The notes beneath the pieces are model-generated. The model worked only from the letters and a program-made list of their open reading frames with translations, ran no database searches and was not told where the DNA came from. Shown piece after piece: positions 25,443 to 35,600 of a stretch of 64,000 nt of DNA. The DNA lies in assembly GCA_016787755.1 (NCBI GenBank), contig JAEUUA010000004.1:62001-126000 (forward strand). Direction: 5' to 3'. Position 1 is the first letter of the stretch. Each line of letters begins with the position of its first letter. The DNA comes from Cyclobacteriaceae bacterium. GTDB lineage: Bacteria; Bacteroidota; Bacteroidia; Cytophagales; Cyclobacteriaceae. A program made the translations under genes and the position numbers.

Positions 25443-28226
25443 TTAATCCTTTACATCCAGGTAAAACACACCTCGCAATGGTTTACCAAAAGTGTTAACA
25501 CCTTCAACAACTATTTTGTAGTTGGTGGGATAGTCTCCTGTAAAGAATGAAACCGATGCAACACCTGTATTTTCATCGGTGAGAAATTTAGGTAACCAAA
25601 ATATAGTCAATCCGCTATCTATGCTTTCATATCTGTCTTTAAGGCCATCGGTAAAGCCAACAAAGTTTTTATTTTTTGAAAATCCCTGCACGCTAAATAC
25701 TTTGAATGAATTTGAATTAGGAATGGAAGTATTGACTTCAGCAAACTCCCCACCCTTTGTTGTTACTATAATGACACCATTTCCGCCCCTTGACCCATAT
25801 ACAGAGGTTCCTCCATATTTTATCACGTCAATTCGTTCAACGATTTCAGGCATAATTTGACTCAGCCGAGCTGTGCCTCCTGAGGTAATCTGAACACCAT
25901 CAATGATGATTAACGGTTCGGTTGTTGCAGAATTAAAAAAATTTGATCCGCCACCCAACCTCAGTATCCCATCAACCATGGAAAGACCCGGTACTCTTCC
26001 AATTAACGCACTGGCTAAGGATACCCGGCTGGATTTAATAAGTTCATCTCCTTGATAAGAGAAATCAGCTTTTGAATAAGTGTTAGGAACTTCTTGGCTG
26101 ACTTCAACAGTTGATTCTTTCATGATTACTTGGTTTAGTAATCTGGAATTGTCCATTGGAATTTCAACATGATGTCGAATAGTTTTGTCAGGTACAATTG
26201 AAAAATTGAGGTTGGCTTTTTGTAAAGGTTCAATAGCGGGGATTGTTCGCTTTATCAGCGCAATGGAACCCTCAAAATTTTTCTTTGTATCCAAATGAAA
26301 TGAAAAATGAGTTGTGTCCATAAATTCGAAACCTGACACTCTAAAATTTCCGTACGTATCAGTTGTTACAGGAACAGTCTTTTTGAAATTCCCTTCCACC
26401 ACCATCAAATTTGCCTTCTCTGGTTTTCCACGCTTATTAAGATATTGACCCATCAAGGGGATACTATTTTCGATGGAATGATCGGATTTGATTTCCATAC
26501 GGGGGAGTTCACCATCGGGTAAAAATGGAAATGCCTGAAGAATATTTTTTTCATCAGGTACATCGGTGAGCATATTATTATCTGTTACGGATATGGAAAG
26601 ATCCGCCTGAACAGGATTTTCTTGTTCGTCAATAATCTTAAACTCCAATGTTACCCGCTCTTTGGGTTTGTAAGTAAGTTTTTCTGAGATGAGTATGATT
26701 TCGGAGACTTCTGATGCCATGATTTGGGATCCTTCCTCAGGCCTCTCGTACAACCCAATAATAGGAATTGGTTTTATGAATAGAGGCTCAGGATAGTTTA
26801 ACATCCATTCTGTATAAGCTCTTAGATAATAGACTCCCGTTGGGCTTTTTGAGGGCAACAAAATTGATCCAAAGCCTGACCCTCCTGCCACCGGTATGAT
26901 TTCAGATTGTATTATTTTGCTTTCAGGACTTATTAATTCTACATGAAGCACTTTACTCAGGGTATCCATCTTTTCCTGCGCTTTATAATTCATATAGGCC
27001 TTAAACCAGATTTTTTCTCCAGGATAATAGTATGTCTTATCTGTATGTAGATATGTTTTTTCGGCCAGTGTGTTTAGTTTTAGTTGCTTTGCGTTTATTG
27101 GTTGTGGTGTTGTATGAGGCGAAGTGCCTGTTGTGAAATTGTTAGGAAGTAAATCGGCTACACGCCCTTCGTTCATGGCGCCTGATAACGTAACTGATGA
27201 AGGATTGAGAACACTTCCACTTTTGTTTATCCGTATTACGCCCCCATTCACCTGGATCCAGGAAACTGGATAGAGGATATCATTATAAACTTTTAATCGT
27301 GACGCAGCAAATCGATAGTGAACTTCTAATCGCTTAGGGATTAATATGGAATATTCAGTGCCTTCCGGTTGATGTATTATTTTGGGAGTAGTGGATTGAA
27401 TTGATTTATCAAGTTGTGTTGCAAATATGGCGGAGCGATAAGGATTATTTTCATATCCACTTTTATCGGTGTAAATATCAAACCCAGCTTCTTTTGCATT
27501 CCCCATGGCCATGGAGTGTAAGAAATGTTTCGATGAACCTAAATACGTATCGTTTCTGTTTTGACTCCACGTTTTTTGCTTCTGATCCGGACCGGCTAAT
27601 TCCTCAAACTGTATTTCACCTGTAATATTAAACCTATCGGCAAGTGAGGTAAAACTTTTTAAATGGTATAAAATCCGATACCCTAACGCCTCATTTTCAA
27701 TTTCTAATGGTCTGGATGCTGTCGCAGTAAATGCTTTTTTCCCATCAACACTGGCTTCGTCAAATTCAAGAACCCACGGGTTAACGATTTTACAGGATCG
27801 GGAATTCTTTGAAGTTCCAAGAAATATTTTTTCAAACTTCTTTAATGATTTCTCCCATTTTTTATCGCGGGTTCCCGCAACGAGTACCGTTTCAAGTTCT
27901 TTGTTATCAGGAATTAACGATACGTCTAGCTGAATTGATTGATTTGATTTTATTTCCAGCTTTTTCTTAAACGAAGTATAGCCTATAAATGAAAAAACAA
28001 TTTCATGGGGGCCCTCTGGTACGTTTGTCAACGTATAGTTCCCTGATTCATCTGCAACGGACCCAATGGTTGTATTGTTAATAAATACATGGGCGAATGG
28101 CAAGGGCTCCGAGGTTTTAAAGTCTTTAATACGGCCTTGAATTGTACCTTGTTGACAAAAAAGTTTATTCTGCTGTGCACTTACACAACAGAGGTACATT
28201 ACAATAAAGCCAGCTTTATATATCAT
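25443..28226 (-). CDS. Carboxypeptidase-like/MG-like/TonB-plug protein without a beta-barrel
   Basis: The 927-residue exported protein has an N-terminal carboxypeptidase-regulatory-like domain (residues about 25-115; GTIQGRIKDF, SVADESGNYTLTNVPEG), a long middle part with a macroglobulin-like segment (YLHTDKTYYYPGEKIWFKAY) and FG-rich domains, then a TonB plug-like domain (about 740-850; SRVSLASALIGRVPGL, EPLIIIDGVQI, VYGSRGGNGVIIVTTK). It then ends after one more short domain; there is no 22-strand barrel. It is therefore not a TonB-dependent channel. Its ATG overlaps the stop of the paraoxonase-like gene (ATGA). Confidence 0.75.
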   Translation of the reverse strand: MIYKAGFIVMYLCCVSAQQNKLFCQQGTIQGRIKDFKTSEPLPFAHVFINNTTIGSVADESGNYTLTNVPEGPHEIVFSFIGYTSFKKKLEIKSNQSIQLDVSLIPDNKELETVLVAGTRDKKWEKSLKKFEKIFLGTSKNSRSCKIVNPWVLEFDEASVDGKKAFTATASRPLEIENEALGYRILYHLKSFTSLADRFNITGEIQFEELAGPDQKQKTWSQNRNDTYLGSSKHFLHSMAMGNAKEAGFDIYTDKSGYENNPYRSAIFATQLDKSIQSTTPKIIHQPEGTEYSILIPKRLEVHYRFAASRLKVYNDILYPVSWIQVNGGVIRINKSGSVLNPSSVTLSGAMNEGRVADLLPNNFTTGTSPHTTPQPINAKQLKLNTLAEKTYLHTDKTYYYPGEKIWFKAYMNYKAQEKMDTLSKVLHVELISPESKIIQSEIIPVAGGSGFGSILLPSKSPTGVYYLRAYTEWMLNYPEPLFIKPIPIIGLYERPEEGSQIMASEVSEIILISEKLTYKPKERVTLEFKIIDEQENPVQADLSISVTDNNMLTDVPDEKNILQAFPFLPDGELPRMEIKSDHSIENSIPLMGQYLNKRGKPEKANLMVVEGNFKKTVPVTTDTYGNFRVSGFEFMDTTHFSFHLDTKKNFEGSIALIKRTIPAIEPLQKANLNFSIVPDKTIRHHVEIPMDNSRLLNQVIMKESTVEVSQEVPNTYSKADFSYQGDELIKSSRVSLASALIGRVPGLSMVDGILRLGGGSNFFNSATTEPLIIIDGVQITSGGTARLSQIMPEIVERIDVIKYGGTSVYGSRGGNGVIIVTTKGGEFAEVNTSIPNSNSFKVFSVQGFSKNKNFVGFTDGLKDRYESIDSGLTIFWLPKFLTDENTGVASVSFFTGDYPTNYKIVVEGVNTFGKPLRGVFYLDVKD

Positions 28227-29293
28227 TGTTTCAATTCACAAGTTAGAAATGATTTTTCGAATACAGATCCAATCAAAATTTTGTTTTTATAGACGGCTCC
28301 TACCGAAGATCCAGAATATTCGATTCCGTTGTTTAAGTAGATTTCCTCCAGCTGATATTTTCCTGCCTCATCCTTAAACAATTTAATGACCTGTGAAGGA
28401 GAATGTTTGGTAGGATCTTTTGCATGACTAGCAAATTTCAACAGTTGCGGGTGAGCCCCAATCCAGAGCGAGCCATCAGCGTCTAATTCGATATTATCAA
28501 CTCCCGTGTTAACACGAATTCTTTCGTTTAATGTCAAATCTCCTGTTACAAGATCGCGATCATAGATCAGTACCTTTCTGCCCGTGCAAGAAGCAATATA
28601 TACTTTCGATAGATCAGCCGAATGATTGATGCCATTTGCGTACGCAATATCGGTGGCTACTTTTCTAAAACCCGTGCCATCATAATAATTAACATAGGAA
28701 ATGGAGCGCTGCAAATAATCTTCCAATGTACGGCCGAGCCCTGCATTGCTATACCCATGGTCATTTGTCACATAAAACGAACGCTCGCCAACCGCAGTTA
28801 GATCATTAGGACTCGTCATCAAAGTAGGGTGTAGTATGGTTTCCAGGTAAATCAAACTATCATTCCGCCAGATAAATCGCTCTACCGATTGCTTATCGCG
28901 ATTGGCGCCATGTGTAATTACAAAAAGAAACATTCTACCATCGGGTTCTTTCCAAAGGGAGATTCCATGCGGATGAAAATCATTTAAGTCAGCAGGTGTA
29001 ACATTTCTTAAGGTCGACATGGAATCAGAAAGATTCATCAGCAAAATTCCTCCATTAACACTATTGGATTTGGCCATGTTTGATCTCCGGTCATCCACAG
29101 AAATAAAGGCTAACCCACTTTGCAGATCGATCGTAATATCTTCGGGACCAGCAATTGGAAGTTGAATTTTTGTTACAGTTCCATCAAAGTGAGGTGTAAT
29201 TGTTTTGAATACCCCGGCAGGAACTAATATAGCAAATATTGCATACAGGATAACCACCATCAAAACGCCCAGGGAGATTTTTACAATTTTCAT
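28223..29293 (-). CDS. Paraoxonase/SMP-30-like beta-propeller, membrane-anchored
   Basis: From the ATG at 29293 the protein has 356 residues: an N-terminal hydrophobic anchor (KIVKISLGVLMVVILYAIF) and a six-blade beta-propeller like arylesterase/paraoxonase and gluconolactonase proteins (PEDITIDLQSGLAFISVDDRR, SLWIGAHPQLLKF). The fold uses calcium and can hydrolyse lactones or esters. Upstream codons to 29371 are in frame but lack the look of a start. It is co-translated with the TonB-plug protein downstream. Confidence 0.75.
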   Translation of the reverse strand: MKIVKISLGVLMVVILYAIFAILVPAGVFKTITPHFDGTVTKIQLPIAGPEDITIDLQSGLAFISVDDRRSNMAKSNSVNGGILLMNLSDSMSTLRNVTPADLNDFHPHGISLWKEPDGRMFLFVITHGANRDKQSVERFIWRNDSLIYLETILHPTLMTSPNDLTAVGERSFYVTNDHGYSNAGLGRTLEDYLQRSISYVNYYDGTGFRKVATDIAYANGINHSADLSKVYIASCTGRKVLIYDRDLVTGDLTLNERIRVNTGVDNIELDADGSLWIGAHPQLLKFASHAKDPTKHSPSQVIKLFKDEAGKYQLEEIYLNNGIEYSGSSVGAVYKNKILIGSVFEKSFLTCELKQ

Positions 29294-29403
29294 TGATGAA
29301 TACTTGATATCCTTAAAGGTAGGAAAAAGTAAAGGGTATAAACGAAAAGTTAGATCAGTGGTAAGCGTCACGAATGATGTAACTAATGATTATTTTTGCT
29401 CAC

Positions 29404-30360
29404 ATGCAATCTCCAAAGTATTCAGTAGTAATTCCCGTGTACAACCGACCGCAAGAAGTAAAAGAATTGCTGGAGAGTCTTGTGCATCAAACCCATAAAA
29501 ACTTTGAAGTTATACTGGTGGAAGATGGTTCATCCATTACGTGTGAACATATTTATGAGCAATATGCTGATAAACTTTTAATTCAATACTTTTTTAAACC
29601 CAATTCCGGTCCTGGGCCTAGCCGCAATTTTGGATTTAAAAAAGCGCGTGGTGAATACTTTGTTGTGTTTGATAGTGATTGTATTATACCTGTTCATTAC
29701 TTCGAGGCCGTTGATAAATTTTTGAATGCACTTCCTGTTGACGCCTGGGGTGGCCCCGATCAGGGTCGGGAAGATTTTACCAGGCTGCAACAAGCAATGG
29801 GGTTTACCATGGCTTCTTTCTGGACAACCGGTGGAATTAGAGGTGGATCGAAAAGCAATTTTCAACCCCGAAGTTTTAACATGGGTATAAGCCGCCATGT
29901 ATTTGAACAAACAAAAGGTTTTGCGTTCGATCGGCTTGCTGAAGATATTGAATTAAGTATTCGAATCAGAAAACTTGGTTTTAAAACAGCTCTGATACCA
30001 AATGCTTTTGTGTTTCATAAGCGAAGGACCACATTCATCCAATTTTTTAATCAGGTTTCAAACTTTGGTAAAGGACGTATTTTAGTAGGGCGCAAACACA
30101 AAGGTGAAGTTAAACTCACACATTGGTTTCCAAGTTTATTTTTGATGGGTTTAATAGCGCTTCCCTTTCTGTTGATTCTTTCTCCAAAGCTGTTTTATCT
30201 AGCCTCAACCGGATATGTATGCTATCTTTTAGTGATCGGGATCGATGCCTTTTTAACTACTCGCAACATGGGCGTTGCCTTGCTAAGCATTCCATCAGCG
30301 GTGATACAATTACTTGGCTATGGCGTTGGGTTTTTGAAAGAATGGGTAAAGGCAAAATGA
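29404..30360 (+). CDS. Family 2 glycosyltransferase with C-terminal membrane helices
   Basis: The 318-residue protein has a GT-A fold domain: YSVVIPVYNRP at the start, EDGSS, the metal-binding FDSDC and the base-region LAEDIELSIRIRKLG. Two or three hydrophobic segments follow (about 240-300). It should transfer a sugar from a nucleotide donor on the cytoplasmic membrane face. An in-frame ATG at 29386 is possible, but MQSPKYSVVIP at 29404 fits the family better. Divergent from the paraoxonase-like gene. Confidence 0.85.
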   Translation: MQSPKYSVVIPVYNRPQEVKELLESLVHQTHKNFEVILVEDGSSITCEHIYEQYADKLLIQYFFKPNSGPGPSRNFGFKKARGEYFVVFDSDCIIPVHYFEAVDKFLNALPVDAWGGPDQGREDFTRLQQAMGFTMASFWTTGGIRGGSKSNFQPRSFNMGISRHVFEQTKGFAFDRLAEDIELSIRIRKLGFKTALIPNAFVFHKRRTTFIQFFNQVSNFGKGRILVGRKHKGEVKLTHWFPSLFLMGLIALPFLLILSPKLFYLASTGYVCYLLVIGIDAFLTTRNMGVALLSIPSAVIQLLGYGVGFLKEWVKAK

Positions 30361-30407
30361 TGTGACGCTCTCTAGCATTGGAAAAGCCAATTTTTTCTGT
30401 AATCTTT

Positions 30408-31661
30408 ATGAACCAAATACCCTTTGCTATGCGTGGCTTTGCATCAGCTTTAATCATTCTGATTGGGCTTTCGTTATGTTCATTTAATGATCCTGTTCCT
30501 AAAGGCGAGTACCTGCGAAAGGGCTATTACATTGTGGTGGCTGCTTACCGCATCGGGCAGGAAAAATACATGGAGAGTTATGCAGATAAGTTGAACAGAA
30601 CTGGAAGACATGCCAGGTACGGATATGATGCCGGACGAAAATTTTATTATATCTATCTGGATTATTATACAGATTTTGATGAGTCGATTCAGGAAATGTT
30701 GAACACCCGAAAGACAGGCGGTTTTACGGATGCCTGGGTGCGCATTATGAAAGAAGGTGAAAATCCTGCACCTGTTGCTGCGGAAGAATCGCATAAGGGA
30801 GTCGAGGTAAAAACGATCCAGGATCCTGTTGGGGTGGAAGAAAAAAAACAGATGGAAGAAAAACCGTCCGTACCCTTAGTTGAAGAGAAGGTTGTGAAGG
30901 TGGTAGAAGTCAATAAAGAGAAAGTGAGCGCAGTTCGACCTCTTTTAAAAGAAGCAAACGTGTTATTTTATCTTTATAATCCTACAAATAGCGAACCGAT
31001 TGAAGGTCAGGTAGAAGTAATTGATGGGGACATGTCGAGGTTAGTAAAAAAGATTAATGCGCACGAAGTCGTTACTATTCCCGATCCTAAAAACAAAACT
31101 GGGAAGGTTACTTTAATTGGTTCCTCTTTCGGCTATCGTAAAGTGCAGCATGATTTTGTTCTTGGTGGAGTTACACCTGAAAATATGCCTGAGTATATGG
31201 AGTGGCGTGAAGATCACTATGTAATAAAATTTGATTTGGACAGATTGCACAGGGGCGATATTGCAACGTTATACAACGTTTATTTCTTCAATGATGCAGC
31301 GGTCATGATGCCTGAATCAAAGTATGAGTTAAAGGCACTTCTTGAAATGATGAATGTAAATCCTTCCTATCGGATCACGCTTCATGGACATACGAATGGA
31401 AATGCGCGCGGTAAAATTATTAAGATGGGACCTGGCAGGGATTTTTTTGAACTTTCGCAGGATGTTGTTGAAGGATCAGGAACGGCCAAGGAACTCTCAC
31501 ATGAACGCGCTATAACTATTAAAGAATGGCTTGTGGCAAATGGAATTGCGCCCGATCGGATCGGAGTAAAAGCATGGGGCGGAAACCGCATGATTCATGA
31601 TAAGAACAGCAATAATGCTCGTAGAAATGTGCGTGTTGAAGTTGAAATAATTGAAGATTAG
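30408..31661 (+). CDS. Envelope protein with SPOR-like and OmpA C-terminal domains
   Basis: The 417-residue protein has an N-terminal hydrophobic signal (SALIILIGLSLCSF), then a SPOR-like segment (about 35-110; GYYIVVAAYRIGQEKYMESYADKL), an acidic/basic linker rich in E, K and V, and a C-terminal OmpA-type peptidoglycan-binding domain (about 290-417; ITLHGHTNG, LSHERAITIKEWLV, IGVKAWGG, ARRNVRVEVEI). Both ends are peptidoglycan-binding modules, which suggests a tether between the envelope and the wall. A TTG start at 30378 is less likely. It lies just after the GT2 gene. Confidence 0.75.
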   Translation: MNQIPFAMRGFASALIILIGLSLCSFNDPVPKGEYLRKGYYIVVAAYRIGQEKYMESYADKLNRTGRHARYGYDAGRKFYYIYLDYYTDFDESIQEMLNTRKTGGFTDAWVRIMKEGENPAPVAAEESHKGVEVKTIQDPVGVEEKKQMEEKPSVPLVEEKVVKVVEVNKEKVSAVRPLLKEANVLFYLYNPTNSEPIEGQVEVIDGDMSRLVKKINAHEVVTIPDPKNKTGKVTLIGSSFGYRKVQHDFVLGGVTPENMPEYMEWREDHYVIKFDLDRLHRGDIATLYNVYFFNDAAVMMPESKYELKALLEMMNVNPSYRITLHGHTNGNARGKIIKMGPGRDFFELSQDVVEGSGTAKELSHERAITIKEWLVANGIAPDRIGVKAWGGNRMIHDKNSNNARRNVRVEVEIIED

Positions 31662-31744
31662 CAACTGACCTTCCCCGAAAGATAAACAGACCAACCATTT
31701 GATAATCTCATTCCTTTTAGGAATTTCACTTTTTTAAATACTAC

Positions 31745-32521
31745 ATGAAACGTATCTTTCGAAGCTTCTCTTTGATCATTAATTACAAAACTTTCATCAT
31801 TACAGCCCTTTCGGTAATCTCCACCTATGTGTGTTACCGGTTAGGGCTCACAGCCAAATTTCCGGATATGTTGGTGGGTGTTGCCATTGTGTTTCCTGTT
31901 GTGTTTTCCATTGGCTCGGCCTATACTCGAAGAGAAACCGCATTGCAACGCTTTGCAGACTTTAAGGGTCATGCAATAGCAGTTTATTATGCTACGCGTG
32001 ATTGGACTGGAAATAAAAATAACGATCTACCGGCTCGCACAAAGCAAATCATTTTTGAAATGATGAACCTGATGCGTGAAATGTTTAAAGATAATAATGA
32101 CCCGAAATGGAAAGAGCATGAGACAAAGATATATCAATTATTCTCGCAGCTTTCAACGCTTACTATGGAATTGAGAGAGCAGGGAGTTCAAAGCGGAGAA
32201 ATCTCACGAATTAGCCAATACGTTAGTAAGATCATCATTGCGTTTGATAATATGAAAATCATTCATAATTATCGAACGCCAGTTACCTTACGAGCCTATT
32301 CTAAGGTGTTCATCTATATATTTCCAATAATATACGGCCCTTATTTTGCAAGTACGGTGGGTGATTACTCGGCATCCCTTGAATATGTAATGCCGGTGCT
32401 GTATAGCTTCATATTGGTAAGTCTTGACAATATTCAAGATCATTTGGAAAACCCATTTGATGATATTGGCGAGGATGATATAACCATTGATGCCGAGGAG
32501 ACCATTGAACATCTTATTTAG
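31745..32521 (+). CDS. Bestrophin-like membrane protein
   Basis: The 258-residue protein has hydrophobic segments at about 12-32, 40-56 and two near 190-230. The C-terminal LDNIQDHLENPFDDIGEDDI resembles the bestrophin/UPF0187 signature near the calcium clasp (ENPFGxDxDDI), and the TPVTLRAYSKVFIYIFPIIYGPY segment fits as well. Bestrophins are pentameric anion or cation channels. The match is moderate and it could be a relative rather than a true member. It precedes the CHAT gene by 113 bases. Confidence 0.55.
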   Translation: MKRIFRSFSLIINYKTFIITALSVISTYVCYRLGLTAKFPDMLVGVAIVFPVVFSIGSAYTRRETALQRFADFKGHAIAVYYATRDWTGNKNNDLPARTKQIIFEMMNLMREMFKDNNDPKWKEHETKIYQLFSQLSTLTMELREQGVQSGEISRISQYVSKIIIAFDNMKIIHNYRTPVTLRAYSKVFIYIFPIIYGPYFASTVGDYSASLEYVMPVLYSFILVSLDNIQDHLENPFDDIGEDDITIDAEETIEHLI

Positions 32522-32634
32522 ATGTGGCAATAAGGTATAAGGTTATACGTACCAGTACGGAGATCGCAGAGATAATCTCCAATAATCCTACGAACGAGTA
32601 AAATTGTTGCTAAATTTTAGGGCATTTTACTCTT

Positions 32635-35600
32635 ATGAAAGTCAGATTTTGCCTTCTTATTCTATTCACTGTTCTCATCAAAACAGGCGGTGCGCAATCA
32701 AAGGAATATTGGTTTGCTTTTAAAATAAGCTCTGTTACCAAGAAAAGTACAAATCAGTTTTTGATTGCCATAGACCGGGGATCTGAATTAGGTCTAAAAT
32801 CTGGAGATGCTGGCGAGGTATGGGTAACCCCTCAACAAGGCCGAACAGGCGATAGTCATTTTGTTAAAAAGATAACTCTTCAGGAGGTTAAAGAAAAACA
32901 TGCAACGGGTTTGGTAGAAACCAAAGACCTACTTTACGTAGGTGATGAGCTCTTTGTGAAAATTGCTACCAAGCGAGCTGTGCGCACATCCTATTTCTAT
33001 TTGATGTCCTACGACATTTTATTTCTTGACGAATCGGGAAAACCTTATTACACCTTCGAGGAAATTTATGAAAAGGATGGCTATGCGTTGCGAACCGAAA
33101 AGTTTTTGGCTATGCAACAAGCTATTCACGAACAAGGAAAAAAGTTAGTAGAGAAGGGAAGTACTGAACGGATTCAGGCAGGTAAAAACAAAGACAAATT
33201 ACTCAGTGAAATCCTCGTGGCTGCGGATACACTGGATGTCTGGAATTTTTTATATCATACATCGCTTGCGTATAAACAGACACTAGGAAAATCTTTCTCG
33301 TTTGTAAAAGAGTTTTCAGCATATATCCAGGAAGGAGATCGTGCAACCGCTACTGAATTAAAAAAACTTTTGATAGGAGTTAATCCTACGATGTTGGAAG
33401 AACATTACACTCAATACAAGCGCAAGATTACGGCCTCTCTGATAAAAACCTGGGTCAACGAAGCAAAGGAATTGCGAGAAGCAGAGAAGTATGTACAAGC
33501 GGAGGAAATTTTAGCGGTTTGTATTAACCTGAGTGAAAAGTTAAAGGACCCATACAATGTGGGACTTTATTCCTACGAGCTGGCTGTAGTTTTTGATAAT
33601 CAAAATAAGTATGATAGAGCCAGTGAGTGGCTTATTTATTCGTCCAAACAATTTAAAGAAGCGAATGGTTTTTTTGGTCAAGGTTATTCGGAACATTACC
33701 TGGCGTTTATTTGCGAAAAGAATAACCAGCATGAATTGGCGATGGAGCATTATAAAAATGCGTTGGATTTACGCCAGCAGTTATTTAAGGAAGATCCGTC
33801 CGATGAGAGTAATCAATCAACTCTTCACTCCACGTTAACTGCAATTGCTAACCTTGCTAAAAAGCAAGCAGATTTTGAATTTTCAAAGGAATACTTTCTC
33901 AAAGCTTTAGATCATGCCAAGCTAACCAAAAATAAAAAACGTGAAGCAACAGTGTTATGGGATTTGGGAAACTTATATGAAGCTATGAAGTTGTATGCAC
34001 CAGCGATCACCAGTTCCGAGCAGGCATTTCAAATTTACGTGGAACTCCAAGATTCGTCAAGTCAAGTTGAAATGAAACGAAACGAGGCGATTTTTTATAA
34101 TAAAATGAAGAAATTTCCCCAAGCAAAAGAATCAATAGCCACAGCGGTACAAATTGCTCGGAGGTGGAATAAGCCGGAAAAGATTGCCTATACGCTGGAT
34201 TACCAGGGTTTGCTTTGTTTTGAATATAAACAGTATGATTGTTCAATTGAAAGTTATTTAGAATCAGAAGGAATTTATGTAAGCCTGCGTGATACGGCTC
34301 AACTAATAAAAGCAAAAAAAAATCTTTCCAAGAGTTATCGTGACGCAAAGAATGTAAATCAGGCAATACGTAAACAACAGGAAATAACAGCTTTGATTAA
34401 GCCAGGTGATTTATCGGCCAAGGCGGATGCCTTGTGGGAAGTTGCCTTACTGCATGGAAATGACTACGCAAAGAATCCTAAGAAAGCAATCAGCTACTAT
34501 AACGAAGCTATAACTATTTACAGCCGGTTAAAGGACACCACCAATCTGGCAACAGTCTATAATAACATAGGGTATCAATATCGCGATTTAGGGGATTCTA
34601 TAAACGCGTATAAATCTCATCAAAAAGCAATTGCACTAACTACCAAACGATTGGCTGGTCAGGCCGATTCGTATGAGCGACTTGGATTCTCCTACCAGCA
34701 TTTCAAAAATTGGAAAAAGAGTTTGCAAAGCCATCAGGAGGCGTTACGACTTTATAAAGTGGAGGGTGATTTTATAAAATCAGGCAAGGCTGCCGAGAAT
34801 ATCGCATCCGTGTATAAAGAGACGAAAGAATTTGAAAATGTTGGGAAGTACTACAAGGAATCAATTGAGTTGTATCGTCAGGCTGGCGCTCGTTCAGATG
34901 AAGCTGAATCGTATTGGGATTATGCATTTAATCTTGGGAATTTAAGACAGTATGATGAGGCGATTAAAAACTACCGAATCGCTTATGGGATATATATGGA
35001 ACAACTTGATTCGGTAAATGCATCAGTGATGCTTTCCAATATTGGACAAGACTATTGGAATAAACTGGATTACGAGAAGGCAATCAAATCGCATCAGGCT
35101 GCAATTGAACTGGCTAAACTGTGCAACAATCAAAAGCAAGTGGCTAGTTCGTGGTCCAAACTCGCAAGTCTTTACACCGAGTCAAATAATCCGGTGGCAG
35201 CAACGCAAGCATTAAGTAATAGCGTTGAGGCATTAACTACTTTAAATGATTCAACGCTATTGTCTTCAGCTTATCATGATTTGGCTGAAAGTTATTTGAA
35301 GTCAAAAGACTATGTGAATTCACTTGAATATTACAACCGCGCGATTAGTATTCGAAAGGCACTTCATGATTCTGCGAATTGGGCTCTTTCTGTATATGGC
35401 TTGGCAGGAGTTTATCAATACAAAACCGAGTACAAGAAATCAGAGAGTCAATATCAGCAATCGTTACAACTGTATCGAAAGCTAAAGGATAAATTGAATG
35501 CTGCTTATAGTCTGGCCAACCTGGGTGTGTTGGCGCAAAATGCAGACAGTGATTATAAAAAAGCGAATACGTATTTCCAGGAAGCAATCAAATTATCCAT

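Noticed and set aside
32559..32580. GGAGAT...ATCTCC hairpin as terminator after the bestrophin-like gene
   Set aside because: Only six pairs with a ten-base loop and no T run.
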